This document shows, one piece after another, positions 33,634 through 42,160 of a stretch of 64,000 nucleotides of DNA. The first letter of the stretch is position 1; each line of letters begins with the position of its first letter. The DNA is from Segniliparus sp051660745. GTDB lineage: Bacteria; Actinomycetota; Actinomycetes; Mycobacteriales; Mycobacteriaceae. A model generated the notes under the pieces. The model ran no database searches. It was not told where the DNA came from and worked only from the letters and a program-made list of their open reading frames with translations. Position numbers and translations under genes: made by a program. The stretch lies in NCBI RefSeq assembly GCF_051660745.1, contig NZ_JBOFQF010000038.1:86204-150203 (forward strand), written 5' to 3'.

Positions 33634-34347
33634 TCAGCGCTGCGCGGGCGCCAACGGCCGGAACGGCGTGACGCCTGTGGTCGGCGCGGGCGCGGTCGGC
33701 TTCGGCACAGTGGTCCCCGGAGGGGTGGTGGCGACAGGAGGGGTGAGGCTCGTCGGAGCGGTCGTCTCGGGAGTGGCGGTGGCCGTCGGAGCCTGCACCG
33801 TCGTCGAGGTCAGCGCGGAGCCGTCGGGCGGCACGGGCGCGGGGTTGTCGGGCTGGACGACGACCACGGGGGAGGAGGACGAGGACAGCGTGAAGGTCTG
33901 CGTGAGCTTCTGCGTCACCGGCTGCCTGCTCCCCTTGGTGAACGCGGCCTCCGTGAAGACGACCGTCCGCGCGGTGCCCGCAGGCTGCTCCTCGTAGGTG
34001 ACGCCGACGGCGACCTCGCTCTGGTCTCCCGCGATCTGCCCCTGGTAGTGCTTGATCCGCGTGCTGATGTACGTCGCCAGCTGTTTGCTCGCCGCCGGGT
34101 CGTCCGCCACGTCGGACGGATACTCGAACTGCAGCTGCAGCAGCGAGCTGCCCGACGACTCGGGGGTCAGCTCGCACGCCGCGCGCCCGGTGATCTGGAT
34201 GAACTCGCTGCGGTCGGACCACAGGCCGTCGAGGCCCGCGCAGACGCCCGCCCGGTCGGCCTGCGCGGGGGCTGTCGCCAGTCCGCCCGCGGCGGCGGCC
34301 ACGATCACTGCTGTCACTGCTCTATGCGTCGTTGCTCTAGGCTGCAT
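33634..34347 (-). CDS. Secreted MPT64-N-like protein with Thr/Pro-rich tail
   Basis: Exported protein of 237 residues with signal MQPRATTHRAVTAVIVAAAA, cut near APAQA. The N-terminal part repeats the paralogue's start (DRAGVCAGLDGLWSDRSEFI, RAACELTPESSGSS) and the YISTRIKHYQGQI helix. Instead of the second half of the domain it has a long Pro/Thr/Ser-rich, low-complexity tail (TTVQAPTATATPETTAPTSL and on). It may be a half-domain paralogue with a surface stalk. First gene of the pair. Confidence 0.65.
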   Translation of the reverse strand: MQPRATTHRAVTAVIVAAAAGGLATAPAQADRAGVCAGLDGLWSDRSEFIQITGRAACELTPESSGSSLLQLQFEYPSDVADDPAASKQLATYISTRIKHYQGQIAGDQSEVAVGVTYEEQPAGTARTVVFTEAAFTKGSRQPVTQKLTQTFTLSSSSSPVVVVQPDNPAPVPPDGSALTSTTVQAPTATATPETTAPTSLTPPVATTPPGTTVPKPTAPAPTTGVTPFRPLAPAQR

Positions 34348-34417
34348 AGCCCGCTACGGTACCCGGCTCACCTGTGTGTTCGCTGGACGGCTCCGTGCTG
34401 GACGGGTGGCCGGAGGG

Positions 34418-35137
34418 TCAATGCTCGTAGGGGTCCTGCGGGGCGGGGACGGGCTCGACGTCGACGACGCGGACCGTCGGGACGTTGTCCGGGTCTTCCC
34501 GGACGCTGCCGGGCACGTACGTCCCGACCACGCGGACCCATTGCTTGTCCGCCAAGTCCTGCGCCGCGAGGCTTGCCCCGGAGCCGGCCGGGAGGTCGAG
34601 CTTGACCACCGCCGCGCGCGCGTCCGCGACGCAGCACCAGATGAACACCCTCGCCAAGTACAGCCCGTCGGGAAGCTTGCGGACGAATCCGACGAGCGTG
34701 ACCGACGCGCCGTCCAGCGTCCCCGGCGCGTTGATCGCGCGGCCGACCAGGTCCAGCAGCTTCAGCTGTGGCCTGCCGGGCGGCAGCGGGGGGAAGTCGT
34801 GCGCGTCGGACGCGGCTGTCTCGGCGATCGCGGGACGCTGGTCCACCGTCAAGACCGGCGGCGGCGCGAAGAGCAGCACCAGCGCCGGGACCATCAAGAG
34901 CCACCCCATGCGGGTCGAGTGCTGGTGCCCGTGGGCAGGCTCGCGCTGCGGGCCCGAGCGGAAGCTGCGCACGATGAGCGCCACGGCCAACACGACGGCC
35001 GCCGCCCCCGCCGCCGTGAGCCACGGCCCCATCGAGGGCTTCACATACCGCGCGTACATCCCGTTGAGCGAGATCTTGACCAGGGCGCCGCCGACGAGCA
35101 GCAGGATCAGGTGCTGGGTCTCGCGCCGCATCGTCAC
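34418..35137 (-). CDS. TIGR03943-type membrane protein, permease partner (YcgQ-like)
   Basis: Membrane-anchored protein of 239 residues. Two to three hydrophobic helices at the N-terminus (LILLLVGGALVKISL, WLTAAGAAAVVLAVALIV, WLLMVPALVLLFAPP) are followed by a soluble beta-rich domain (ASVTLVGFVRKLPDGLYLAR, VFIWCCVADARAAVVKLDLP) typical of the YcgQ/TIGR03943 family. The GTG at 35137 overlaps the stop of the permease gene in the GTGA arrangement; ATG 35131 is an alternative. YcgR/YcgQ pairs are of unknown substrate, often linked to metal homeostasis. Confidence 0.78.
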   Translation of the reverse strand: MTMRRETQHLILLLVGGALVKISLNGMYARYVKPSMGPWLTAAGAAAVVLAVALIVRSFRSGPQREPAHGHQHSTRMGWLLMVPALVLLFAPPPVLTVDQRPAIAETAASDAHDFPPLPPGRPQLKLLDLVGRAINAPGTLDGASVTLVGFVRKLPDGLYLARVFIWCCVADARAAVVKLDLPAGSGASLAAQDLADKQWVRVVGTYVPGSVREDPDNVPTVRVVDVEPVPAPQDPYEH

Positions 35138-36129
35138 CGACCTCCCCCGAACACCACGAGGCCCGTCGCGGTCGCCAGCGCGACCGCCGTCGCGAAGACG
35201 ACCGCGTCGAGGCGCAGCGTGAATTTCGCCCCGAACAGCCCCACGTGCATCGCGACGAGTTTGAGGTCCACCATCGGGCTCACCACCAGGAACACCAGCT
35301 GCGCGGTCGACGGCATCGTGGTGAAGCTCGCCGCGACGAACGCGTCCGCCTCCGAGCAGACCGAGAGCACCACCGCGAACACGGCCATCGCCGCCACCGC
35401 AGGGACGAGGTTCCCGCCGAGCGCCACGAGCCACGAGGCGGGGACGAGGACGTGGGCGACCGCCGCGAATCCGGCTCCGACCACGAGGAACGAACCCGAC
35501 GAGAGCAGGTCGGCCTGGGCCGCCTCGAGGAACCGGTCGAGGCGCGAGCCCCCGCCGCCGTGGTCGTGCCCGTCGCGCGCGGCCCCGTGCGCGGGCTGCC
35601 CGTCCGCGTCCTTCTTCACGAAAGCGAGCCCGACCAGCCACGCAACGAGGAGAGAGGCCCCGAACCTGGCCAGGGCCATCTGCGGGCGGTCGGGGAACGC
35701 CACCAGCGTCGCCGCGATCACCACGGGGTTGATGGCGGGGGCGGCGAGCAAGAACGCGATCGCGGCGCCTCGCCCCGTCCCCGAGGCGAGCATCCGCCCC
35801 GCGATCGGCGCGGACGCGCACTCGCAGGCGGGCAGCCCGATCCCGGCGAGGCCCGCCGCCAGCACCCGCGCGTTCTGCCGAGCGGGGAGCAGCTCGCGCA
35901 GCCGGTCGCCCGGCAGCAGCGCCGCGATCAACGCGCTCACCACCACGCCCAATGCGACGAAAGGGACCGCCTGGACGAAGATTCCGGAGAACACAGTGGC
36001 CGCCGTCGACAGCGCGGGGTGCGCCTCGAACGCCCCGGACACCTGCTCGGCGAAGACGACGAACACCAGCAGCACGGCGGTGAACACCCAGACCGACGAG
36101 AGGCGGACGGAGCTGGCTCGGGCGGGCAC
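35134..36129 (-). CDS. Permease of the YraQ/DUF318 family (YcgR-like)
   Basis: Polytopic membrane protein of about 331 residues with roughly eight hydrophobic segments. The family marks are visible: GIGLPACECASAPIAGRMLA with the CxC, AAPAINPVVIAATLVAFP, and in the second half VLSVCSEADAFVAASFTTMP and FLVVSPMVDLKLVAMH. A His/Asp/Gly-rich cytosolic loop (DGHDHGGGG) lies in the middle and could bind metal. The start is GTG 36129, tentative. It pairs with the downstream TIGR03943 gene. Confidence 0.78.
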   Translation of the reverse strand: MPARASSVRLSSVWVFTAVLLVFVVFAEQVSGAFEAHPALSTAATVFSGIFVQAVPFVALGVVVSALIAALLPGDRLRELLPARQNARVLAAGLAGIGLPACECASAPIAGRMLASGTGRGAAIAFLLAAPAINPVVIAATLVAFPDRPQMALARFGASLLVAWLVGLAFVKKDADGQPAHGAARDGHDHGGGGSRLDRFLEAAQADLLSSGSFLVVGAGFAAVAHVLVPASWLVALGGNLVPAVAAMAVFAVVLSVCSEADAFVAASFTTMPSTAQLVFLVVSPMVDLKLVAMHVGLFGAKFTLRLDAVVFATAVALATATGLVVFGGGR

Positions 36130-36171
36130 GACCGCCAGGGTAGCAACTCGAACGGGCAGGCGCAGAGGCTC

Positions 36172-36177
36172 TACACT
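36172..36177 (+). promoter_or_regulatory. Leaderless-type -10 element of the lipase gene
   Basis: TACACT lies 7 bases before the GTG at 36185. No ribosome site precedes the gene, which supports a leaderless transcript. Confidence 0.5.
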
Positions 36178-36184
36178 GTTGGAC

Positions 36185-37423
36185 GTGCGAAAAGCCTGGC
36201 GTCGGTTCGCGAGCAGATGTGTGGCCTCAGCGGCCCCGTTGGCCATTGTGGCGAGCGGCGTCCTCACCGCGTGCGAGGAGAGCAAGCCTGCTTCGCCGCC
36301 GCCCCGCCCCGCCCCGCCCGTCACGGCGACGACCACGACGACCCCGTTGGCGAGCCTGCCGCCCGGCACGAAGCTCCCCGCCGACGCGGCCGCTGCCGCG
36401 TGGAAGGGCCTCCTGCCCCCCGGCGCGGACGCGACGCTCATCCGGTACCGCTCCACCTCGGGGATCGACGGCTCGGCGACCGACGTCGGCGCCGTGGTCC
36501 TCACGCCCGCGGGCCCCGCGCCGGAGGGCGGCTGGCCCATCGTCACCGTCGGCCACGGCCTGACCGGCACGGCGGCGGGCTGCGGCCCCGCCGAGCACCC
36601 CGAGCTCGCCAGCATCTCGGCGCGGATCGTCCCCTTGGTGAAAGCGGGCTACCTCGTCGTGATGAGCGACTACCAGGGGCTCTCCGGCTCGGGGACGCAC
36701 CCGTTCCTCGACCCGAAGACCGCCGCGTACAACCTGATCGACGCGGTCGCCGCCGCGCGCCAGCTCGTCCCCCAGCACTCCAACAAATGGGCGGCCCTCG
36801 GCCACTCCCAGGGCGGGCAGGCCGCGTGGGCCGCGTTGGAGCACGCGAAGGAGTACGGGAAGTCGTTCCAGTTCGTCGGGGCCGTGGCGCTCGCCCCCGC
36901 CGTGCAGGACACGGAGTTCCTGGACGCGGCGCTGGCGGGCCAGCTGAGCAAGGGCCAAGAGTCGGTGTTCCCCGCGCTGATCGCCGGCTATCTCGCGAAA
37001 CACCCCGAAGGCAAGTGGGAGGACTTCCTCTCCGGGGCCCTGCTCGACAACCACGAGGCCTTCACCTCCTGCGCGCCGGAAAATCTGGGGCGCCGGGCCG
37101 AGCTCACCGCCCAGATCGCCCCGTCCGACGCCGTGCCCGCCACGCCGGAGGCGCAGGCGAAGCTCCGTAGCTGGCTCGAAGAGATCGAGCTGCCGAAGAC
37201 AGCGGGGGACGGGCCGCTCCTGGTGGTGCAGGGCGCGAACGACGAGCTGGTCCGGCCCGAATGGGTCAAGGAGGCGGTGCAGCAGGGCTGCAAGCTCGGC
37301 CTTCGCGTGCAGGAGATCGTGCGGCCGGGCCAAGGCCACGGCGTCGAGGACGACAAAGATGTGCTCGACTGGCTCGCCGCCCGGTTCGCCGGAGACCAGC
37401 AGGCGCCCAGCAGCTGCGAGTGA
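36185..37423 (+). CDS. Secretory lipase-family lipoprotein
   Basis: Exported alpha/beta hydrolase of 412 residues of the secretory lipase (LIP) family. The signal MRKAWRRFASRCV... ends in the lipobox LTAC near residue 30, followed by a Pro/Thr linker. The nucleophile elbow is GHSQGGQAAW, preceded by YLVVMSDYQGLSGSGTHPFL and GLTGTAAGCGP; the acid/histidine region is VVQGANDELV and RPGQGHGVED. It probably cleaves lipid esters at the cell surface. The start is GTG 36185 from the leaderless-type promoter. Confidence 0.82.
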   Translation: MRKAWRRFASRCVASAAPLAIVASGVLTACEESKPASPPPRPAPPVTATTTTTPLASLPPGTKLPADAAAAAWKGLLPPGADATLIRYRSTSGIDGSATDVGAVVLTPAGPAPEGGWPIVTVGHGLTGTAAGCGPAEHPELASISARIVPLVKAGYLVVMSDYQGLSGSGTHPFLDPKTAAYNLIDAVAAARQLVPQHSNKWAALGHSQGGQAAWAALEHAKEYGKSFQFVGAVALAPAVQDTEFLDAALAGQLSKGQESVFPALIAGYLAKHPEGKWEDFLSGALLDNHEAFTSCAPENLGRRAELTAQIAPSDAVPATPEAQAKLRSWLEEIELPKTAGDGPLLVVQGANDELVRPEWVKEAVQQGCKLGLRVQEIVRPGQGHGVEDDKDVLDWLAARFAGDQQAPSSCE

Positions 37424-37457
37424 GCGAATGACCGGTTGCGGGCGGGGCCGTCGCGAG

Positions 37458-37463
37458 TAGGGT
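37458..37463 (+). promoter_or_regulatory. Leaderless-type -10 element of the MBL hydrolase gene
   Basis: TAGGGT lies 7 bases before the ATG at 37471. The GGTGGGG that follows could instead serve as a weak ribosome site, so this call is uncertain. Confidence 0.35.
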
Positions 37464-37470
37464 GGGGATC

Positions 37471-38112
37471 ATGCGCCTCGCCCATTTCGGCCAGTCCTGC
37501 GTCCTCGTCGAGCACGCCGGGACGAAAGTCCTCATCGATCCGGGCTCCTTCTCGCACGGCTTCGAGGGGATTTCGGGGCTCGACGCGGTCCTCGTCACCC
37601 ATCAGCACGCCGACCATGTGGACCAGGCCAGGCTCGCGCCGCTTCTGGAGCTCAACCCACAGGCCTCGCTCGTCACGGACGCGCAGACCCAGGCGATCCT
37701 CGGCGGCAGCTGGCAGCAGGTCGCGCCGGGCGACTCGTTCGTGGCGGGCGCGCTCACAGTGCGCGTGGTGGGCGGCAAGCACGCGGTCCTCGTCCCGGAC
37801 GTCCCCGTGGTGGACAACCTCGGCTTCATCTTCGGCGACGAGTCCGAGCCCGACCTCTTCTACCACCCCGGCGACGCCCTGCATGTGCCCGAGACCAGCC
37901 CGCAGGTGCTCGCGGTGCCGACGGGCGGCCCGTGGATGACCCTCGCCAACGGGATCGACTTCCTGCGCGCGGTGAACGCGCGCCTCGCGGTGCCGGTGCA
38001 CGCCGAGACGGAGCGTTTCCCGCAGCTGTACACCGACCGCTACGCCCAATACGGCCCTGCCGGGGCGGAATTCCAGATCTTGCCCCGCGAGGACGGCGTC
38101 GAGGTCGCCTGA
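37471..38112 (+). CDS. Metallo-beta-lactamase-fold hydrolase (UlaG-like)
   Basis: MBL-fold protein of 213 residues. The metal motif is THQHADHVD (HxHxDH) preceded by LIDPGSFSHGFEGISGLDAV; a later YHPGDAL aspartate and VPVHAETERFP histidine complete the site. It is compact like the UlaG/YtnP-like group (DUF of the L-ascorbate-6-phosphate lactonase type) and has no signal. The substrate is unknown. It is followed 41 bases later by glutamate decarboxylase. Confidence 0.85.
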   Translation: MRLAHFGQSCVLVEHAGTKVLIDPGSFSHGFEGISGLDAVLVTHQHADHVDQARLAPLLELNPQASLVTDAQTQAILGGSWQQVAPGDSFVAGALTVRVVGGKHAVLVPDVPVVDNLGFIFGDESEPDLFYHPGDALHVPETSPQVLAVPTGGPWMTLANGIDFLRAVNARLAVPVHAETERFPQLYTDRYAQYGPAGAEFQILPREDGVEVA

Positions 38113-38153
38113 CCGGTTTCGAGCAGACCTGATTCGAGCAGAGGAGCAGAGCC

Positions 38154-39503
38154 ATGAGCGCAGACCCCGCGTACACCAGTCGGCTCGACTTGCAGTTCAA
38201 CGCGCCCGCGCGGCTCGGCGACACGAGCATCGAAGCCGACGACGTGGCCCGGCACATCCATGACGAGCTCATGCTCGACGGCTCCTCCCGGTTGAACCTC
38301 GCGACGTTCGTGAGCACGTGGATGGAGCCGCAGGCCCGGTCGCTCATGGCCGAGGCATTCGACAAGAACATGATCGACAAGGACGAGTACCCCGCGACCG
38401 CCGCCATCGAGACGCGGTGCGTGTCCATGGTCGCCGACCTCTTCCACGCACCGGGGCTCGACCCCGCCGACGCGGCGAGCGCGACCGGGGTGTCCACCAT
38501 CGGGTCCAGCGAGGCCGTGATGCTCGGCGGCCTCGCCCTGAAATGGCGGTGGCGCCTCGCCCGGCAGGCGGCGGGCAAGGACACGTCGCGGCCGAACCTG
38601 GTCCTCGGGTCGAACGTGCAGGTGGTGTGGGAGAAGTTCTGCCGCTACTTCGACGTGGAGCCCCGGTACCTGCCGATGGCCCCCGACCGCTACACCATCA
38701 CCGCCGAGCAGGTCGTCGGCGCGGTGGACGAGAACACCATCGGCGTCGTCGCGATCCTCGGCACCACCTTCACCGGGGAGTTCGAGCCGGTCGCGGAGAT
38801 CGCCGAGGCCCTCGACGCGCTCGCGGCCTCGGGCGGCCCGGACGTCGACATCCACGTCGACGCGGCGAGCGGCGGTTTCGTCGCGCCCTTCCTGCACCCG
38901 GAGCTGCGCTGGGACTTCCGGCTGCCGAGGGTCGCGTCGATCAACGTCTCCGGGCACAAGTACGGGCTCACCTACCCCGGGGTCGGGTTCGTGGTGTGGC
39001 GGGATCGGGGCCGGCTGCCCGAGGAGCTGGTCTTCCGGGTCTCCTACCTCGGCGGGGACATGCCGACGTTCACGCTCAACTTCTCCCGGCCCGGCAACCA
39101 GGTGATCGGGCAGTACTACAACTTCCTGCGGCTCGGGCGGGAGGGCTACGCGAAGGTCATGGGCGCGTTGCAGCGCATCGCCCGATGGATCGCCGACGAG
39201 CTCGGGAAGCTGCCGGGGGTGCGGGTGGTCGCCGACGGGTCCGCGATCCCCGTGGTCGCGTTCGCCCTGGCGGACGACCTGGGGTTCGACGTCCACGAGC
39301 TGTCGCACGCGTTGCGCGCGGAGGGGTGGCAGGTGCCCGCCTACCCGATGCCCGACGGCGCGGAGGGGCTTTCGGTGCTGCGGATCGTCATTCGCGAGGG
39401 GTTCAGCGGCGAACTCGCCCAAGCGCTGGTCAAGAGCATCTCGACCGCGATGGGCGAGCTGGCCCAGGGCGGGCAGAAGCCGAGGAGGCACTTCGCGCAC
39501 TAG
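38154..39503 (+). CDS. gadB: Glutamate decarboxylase
   Basis: PLP enzyme of 449 residues that converts glutamate to GABA, consuming a proton. The N-terminus (ARHIHDELMLDGSSRLNLAT, FVSTWMEPQARSLMAEAFDK) and the PLP lysine in SINVSGHKYGLTYPGVGFVV are characteristic of GadB. TIGSSEAVMLGGLALKWRW is the phosphate-binding segment. GGAGCAGAGCC precedes the ATG. No gadC antiporter is adjacent. The TAG stop lies inside a 20-base perfect palindrome. Confidence 0.92.
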   Translation: MSADPAYTSRLDLQFNAPARLGDTSIEADDVARHIHDELMLDGSSRLNLATFVSTWMEPQARSLMAEAFDKNMIDKDEYPATAAIETRCVSMVADLFHAPGLDPADAASATGVSTIGSSEAVMLGGLALKWRWRLARQAAGKDTSRPNLVLGSNVQVVWEKFCRYFDVEPRYLPMAPDRYTITAEQVVGAVDENTIGVVAILGTTFTGEFEPVAEIAEALDALAASGGPDVDIHVDAASGGFVAPFLHPELRWDFRLPRVASINVSGHKYGLTYPGVGFVVWRDRGRLPEELVFRVSYLGGDMPTFTLNFSRPGNQVIGQYYNFLRLGREGYAKVMGALQRIARWIADELGKLPGVRVVADGSAIPVVAFALADDLGFDVHELSHALRAEGWQVPAYPMPDGAEGLSVLRIVIREGFSGELAQALVKSISTAMGELAQGGQKPRRHFAH

Positions 39504-39545
39504 TGCGCGAACGGCTAGCCCTGCGCGCACTAGTGCGCGAACGGC
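39492..39545. repeat. Two 22-base repeats, each a palindrome, at the gadB stop codon
   Basis: The first copy contains the perfect palindrome TTCGCGCACTAGTGCGCGAA (39492-39511), with the gadB TAG at 39501-39503 near its centre. A second copy of CGCGCACTAGTGCGCGAACG plus two bases starts at 39524, 30 bases later, with a 16-base palindrome. No T-tract follows, so simple terminator action is not obvious; a protein-binding site or duplicated hairpin is possible. Confidence 0.75.
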
Positions 39546-39638
39546 GGCAGAATTACCAGCCGACTCACAGCTCGCAGTGACCGAAACCACAATGTTCGGC
39601 TCGTACATTCATCCTTACCTCTCACAAAGGAGTCAGAG

Positions 39639-40007
39639 ATGAAGAGCAAAATCGCCGCGTTATTCTTCGCCGTCGCCGCGCCGGTCGGAGCCTTGATGGC
39701 GCCTGCTGTGGCGCAAGCGTCCCCGACGGCCCCGCATTCGGACACCATCCGCCCCGCCCCGGACTACCGCTGGTGCCCCGGTTGGCAATGGGACAACCGG
39801 TGGGGCCACAACTGGGACTGGGGCCGCTGCCATGACGACCGCTGGCGCTACGACCGAGGCTGGCACCGGCATGACGAGTGGGGCGGCCGGGACTGGGACC
39901 ACGACAGGGACTGGGACCGCCGGGACGGCGATTGGGACCGCGACAGGGACCATGACAGAGGCTGGGACCGGGACGACAACGGAGTCTGGTTCCATATCGG
40001 CCTGTGA
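39639..40007 (+). CDS. Small secreted Trp/Asp/His-rich protein with WCPG motif
   Basis: Exported protein of 122 residues, signal MKSKIAALFFAVAAPVGALM, cut near AQA. AAAGGAG precedes the ATG. The mature part starts with the motif WCPGxxWxxxWGxNxDxxxCH (WCPGWQWDNRWGHNWDWGRC then H), which recurs in two other proteins of this window (44254, 44709). It is followed by a long repeat-like tail of D/R/W/H (DRDWDRRDGDWDRDRDHDRG). Two cysteines may form a disulfide. Function unknown. Confidence 0.7.
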   Translation: MKSKIAALFFAVAAPVGALMAPAVAQASPTAPHSDTIRPAPDYRWCPGWQWDNRWGHNWDWGRCHDDRWRYDRGWHRHDEWGGRDWDHDRDWDRRDGDWDRDRDHDRGWDRDDNGVWFHIGL

Positions 40008-40051
40008 CGCACGCGGCGCCTCCTTGGCAGCGCACTAGCGGCGAATCGCAA

Positions 40052-40081
40052 GGCTCTCCGGAGAGCCGCGCCAATCGCGGC
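40052..40081. terminator. Overlapping short hairpins downstream of the WCPG gene
   Basis: GGCTCTCCGGAGAGCC (40052-40067) is a perfect palindrome and GCCGCGCCAATCGCGGC (40065-40081) is a 6-base stem with a 5-base loop followed by GGCTTTG. This may act as a weak terminator. Confidence 0.35.
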
Positions 40082-40168
40082 GGCTTTGTTCAGGCGAGGC
40101 GGCCGCCCCACCGCTGCGGCCCGCCTGCCCAACCGCCGCCGGCCCGTCGAACACTGACCCGTCGAAGA

Positions 40169-40206
40169 GCGACAGCCCCCGCGCGAGCCCGCGCGGGGGC
40201 TGTCGC
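40169..40206. terminator. 17-base perfect GC stem-loop
   Basis: GCGACAGCCCCCGCGCG pairs perfectly with CGCGCGGGGGCTGTCGC around an AGCC loop. It lies 81 bases before the AlkB gene and 160 after the secreted protein gene. There is no T-run, so it is a strong hairpin of uncertain use (factor-independent pause or mRNA stabiliser). Confidence 0.55.
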
Positions 40207-40287
40207 CGTTGCGGGGCCAGGTCTACCCTTGTTTTCGCGGCTCTGTGCTCGCAGTTCGCGGAAGGACGAGGGAAAGGAAGCCCCGAC

Positions 40288-40965
40288 GTGACGCTCTTTG
40301 GTTCGGACGCCGTCATGGGCGAGCGTCCTTCGCGGCACGAGATCGCTCCTGGCGCCGTCCACCTTCCCGGTTGGCTGCCGATGTCCGATCAGGTCCGGCT
40401 GGGCGCCGCCTTCGAGGAGTGGGCGGGCGGCCCGGTCCCGGCGCGGGCGCCCTCGCTCCCCGGCGGGGGCCGAATGTCGGTGGAGACGGTCTGCCTCGGC
40501 TGGCACTGGCTGCCGTACCGGTACACGCGTACCGCCGACGACGTGAACGGCAGGCGGGTCCTGCCGTTCCCCGACTGGCTCGGCGGCCTCGCTCGGGCCG
40601 CCGTCCACAGCGCGCACGGCGCGCAGGCCGCCGAGCGCTACCGCCCGGACGCGGCGCTCGTCAACCGCTACCGAGAGGGCGCGAGCATGGGCATGCACCA
40701 GGACAAGGAGGAGCAGACCGCCGATCCGGTCGTCTCGTTCAGCGTCGGCGACAGCTGCGTGTTCCGCTTCGGCAACGCCGAGGGCCGGGGCAGGCCCTAC
40801 ACGGACGTCCGGCTCGACTCGGGCGACGCGTTCGTGTTCGGCGGGCCCTCGCGGTTCGCCCACCACGGCGTCCCGAAACTGTTCCCGCGCACCGCGCCCC
40901 ACGGTTGCGGCCTGGTCGAGGGGCGGCTCAACATCACCGTGCGAGTCGTCGGGGCGGCGGGCTGA
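40288..40965 (+). CDS. alkB: AlkB-like 2-oxoglutarate/Fe(II) dioxygenase
   Basis: Direct-reversal DNA repair dioxygenase of 225 residues. Fe ligands are in MGMHQDKEEQ (HxD) and FAHHGVPKLFP (His); the 2-oxoglutarate arginine is in RLNITVRVVG. CLGWHWLPYRYTRT and FSVGDSCVFRFGNAEGRGRP are typical of bacterial AlkB. It removes methyl groups from 1-methyladenine and 3-methylcytosine. The start is GTG 40288 with AAGGAAG upstream. Confidence 0.9.
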   Translation: MTLFGSDAVMGERPSRHEIAPGAVHLPGWLPMSDQVRLGAAFEEWAGGPVPARAPSLPGGGRMSVETVCLGWHWLPYRYTRTADDVNGRRVLPFPDWLGGLARAAVHSAHGAQAAERYRPDAALVNRYREGASMGMHQDKEEQTADPVVSFSVGDSCVFRFGNAEGRGRPYTDVRLDSGDAFVFGGPSRFAHHGVPKLFPRTAPHGCGLVEGRLNITVRVVGAAG

Positions 40966-40995
40966 CGAGGTTGTCTTTTGCGGAGCTGTCTTTTG

Positions 40996-41043
40996 AAACA
41001 GCTGTGGCCCCTGTCCGGGTTCGGACAGGGGCCACAGCTGTTT
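40996..41043. terminator. Bidirectional terminator between alkB and ino1
   Basis: A perfect 21-base stem (40996-41016 with 41023-41043; AAACAGCTGTGGCCCCTGTC... around loop GGGTTC) has A-rich and T-rich ends on both strands (TTTTC after, AAAA when read in reverse). It serves both convergent genes. Confidence 0.9.
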
Positions 41044-41050
41044 TCTCGTC

Positions 41051-42160
41051 TTACTCGCCGGAGATGAACGTCTCCAGCTGGGCGCGGGCGACGTCGTCGG
41101 GGAGCTGGCGCGGGGGGGACTTCATGAGGTACGCGCTGGCCGGGTAGACCGGGCCGCCGATGCCCCGGTCGAGGGCGATCTTCGCGGCGCGGACCGCGTC
41201 GATGATGATGCCCGCCGAGTTCGGCGAGTCCCAGACCTCCAGCTTGTACTCCAGGCTGAGCGGCACGTCGCCGAAGGCGCGGCCCTCGAGGCGCACGTAC
41301 GCCCACTTGCGGTCGTCGAGCCACTCGACGTAGTCGGAGGGGCCGATGTGGACGTTGCGGTCGTGGATCTTGCCCGCCAGGGAGCCCGTCAGGTTGCTGG
41401 TGACGGCCTGGGTCTTGGAGACCTTCTTGGACTCGAGGCGCTCGCGTTCGAGCATGTTCTTGAAGTCCATGTTGCCGCCGACGTTGAGCTGGTACGTGCG
41501 GTCGAGGACGACGCCCCGGTCCTCGAAGAGCTTGGCCATCACGCGGTGGGTGATGGTGGCTCCGACCTGGCTCTTGATGTCGTCGCCGACGATCGGCACG
41601 CCTGCCTTCTCGAACTTCGCGGCCCACTCGGGGTCGGAGGCGATGAAGACGGGCAGGGCGTTCACGAACGCGACTCCGGCGTCGAGGGCGCACTGGGCGT
41701 AGAAGCGGTCCGCGTCCTCGGAGCCCACCGGCAGGTAGGAGACCAGCACGTCGACCTTCGCGGCCTTGAGGGCGGCGACCACGTCCACGCCCTCGCCGGG
41801 CGCCTCTTCGATGGTCATCTGGTAGTACTTGCCGAGTCCGTCGAGGGTGGGGCCGCGCAGGACGGGCACGTCGAGCGGCGGCACGTCGGAGATCTTGATG
41901 GTGTTGTTCTGGCTGGCGAAGATCGCCTCGGAGAGGTCGAAGCCCACCTTCTTCGCGTCCACGTCGAACGCGGCGACGAACTTCACGTCGCGCACGTGGT
42001 ACGGGCCGAACTTCACATGCATCAGGCCGGGGACGGTCGCGTTCTCGTCGGCGTCCTTGTAGTAGTGCACGCCCTGGACCAGCGATGCGGCGCAGTTGCC
42101 AACGCCGACGATGGCGACCCGGACTTCGTTCACGTGCTCAGCGTTCACGTTCTCGGTCAT
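41051..42160 (-). CDS. ino1: Inositol-1-phosphate (myo-inositol-3-phosphate) synthase
   Basis: Makes inositol-3-phosphate from glucose-6-phosphate with NAD, feeding phosphatidylinositol, mannosides and mycothiol. 369 residues. The NAD loop is VAIVGVGNCAASLVQGVHYY; the catalytic region includes DDIKSQVGATITHRVMAKLF, NVGGNMDFKNMLERERLESK, and SNLTGSLAGKIHDRNVHIGP. Its ATG overlaps the PadR gene stop by 4 bases, the same neighbourhood as Rv0046c/Rv0047c of mycobacteria. Confidence 0.93.
   Translation of the reverse strand: MTENVNAEHVNEVRVAIVGVGNCAASLVQGVHYYKDADENATVPGLMHVKFGPYHVRDVKFVAAFDVDAKKVGFDLSEAIFASQNNTIKISDVPPLDVPVLRGPTLDGLGKYYQMTIEEAPGEGVDVVAALKAAKVDVLVSYLPVGSEDADRFYAQCALDAGVAFVNALPVFIASDPEWAAKFEKAGVPIVGDDIKSQVGATITHRVMAKLFEDRGVVLDRTYQLNVGGNMDFKNMLERERLESKKVSKTQAVTSNLTGSLAGKIHDRNVHIGPSDYVEWLDDRKWAYVRLEGRAFGDVPLSLEYKLEVWDSPNSAGIIIDAVRAAKIALDRGIGGPVYPASAYLMKSPPRQLPDDVARAQLETFISGE

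Noticed and set aside
34052..36184. Long upstream extension of the lipase frame
   Set aside because: It crosses two reverse-strand membrane genes. The real start follows a -10 box at 36172 and opens a signal peptide.
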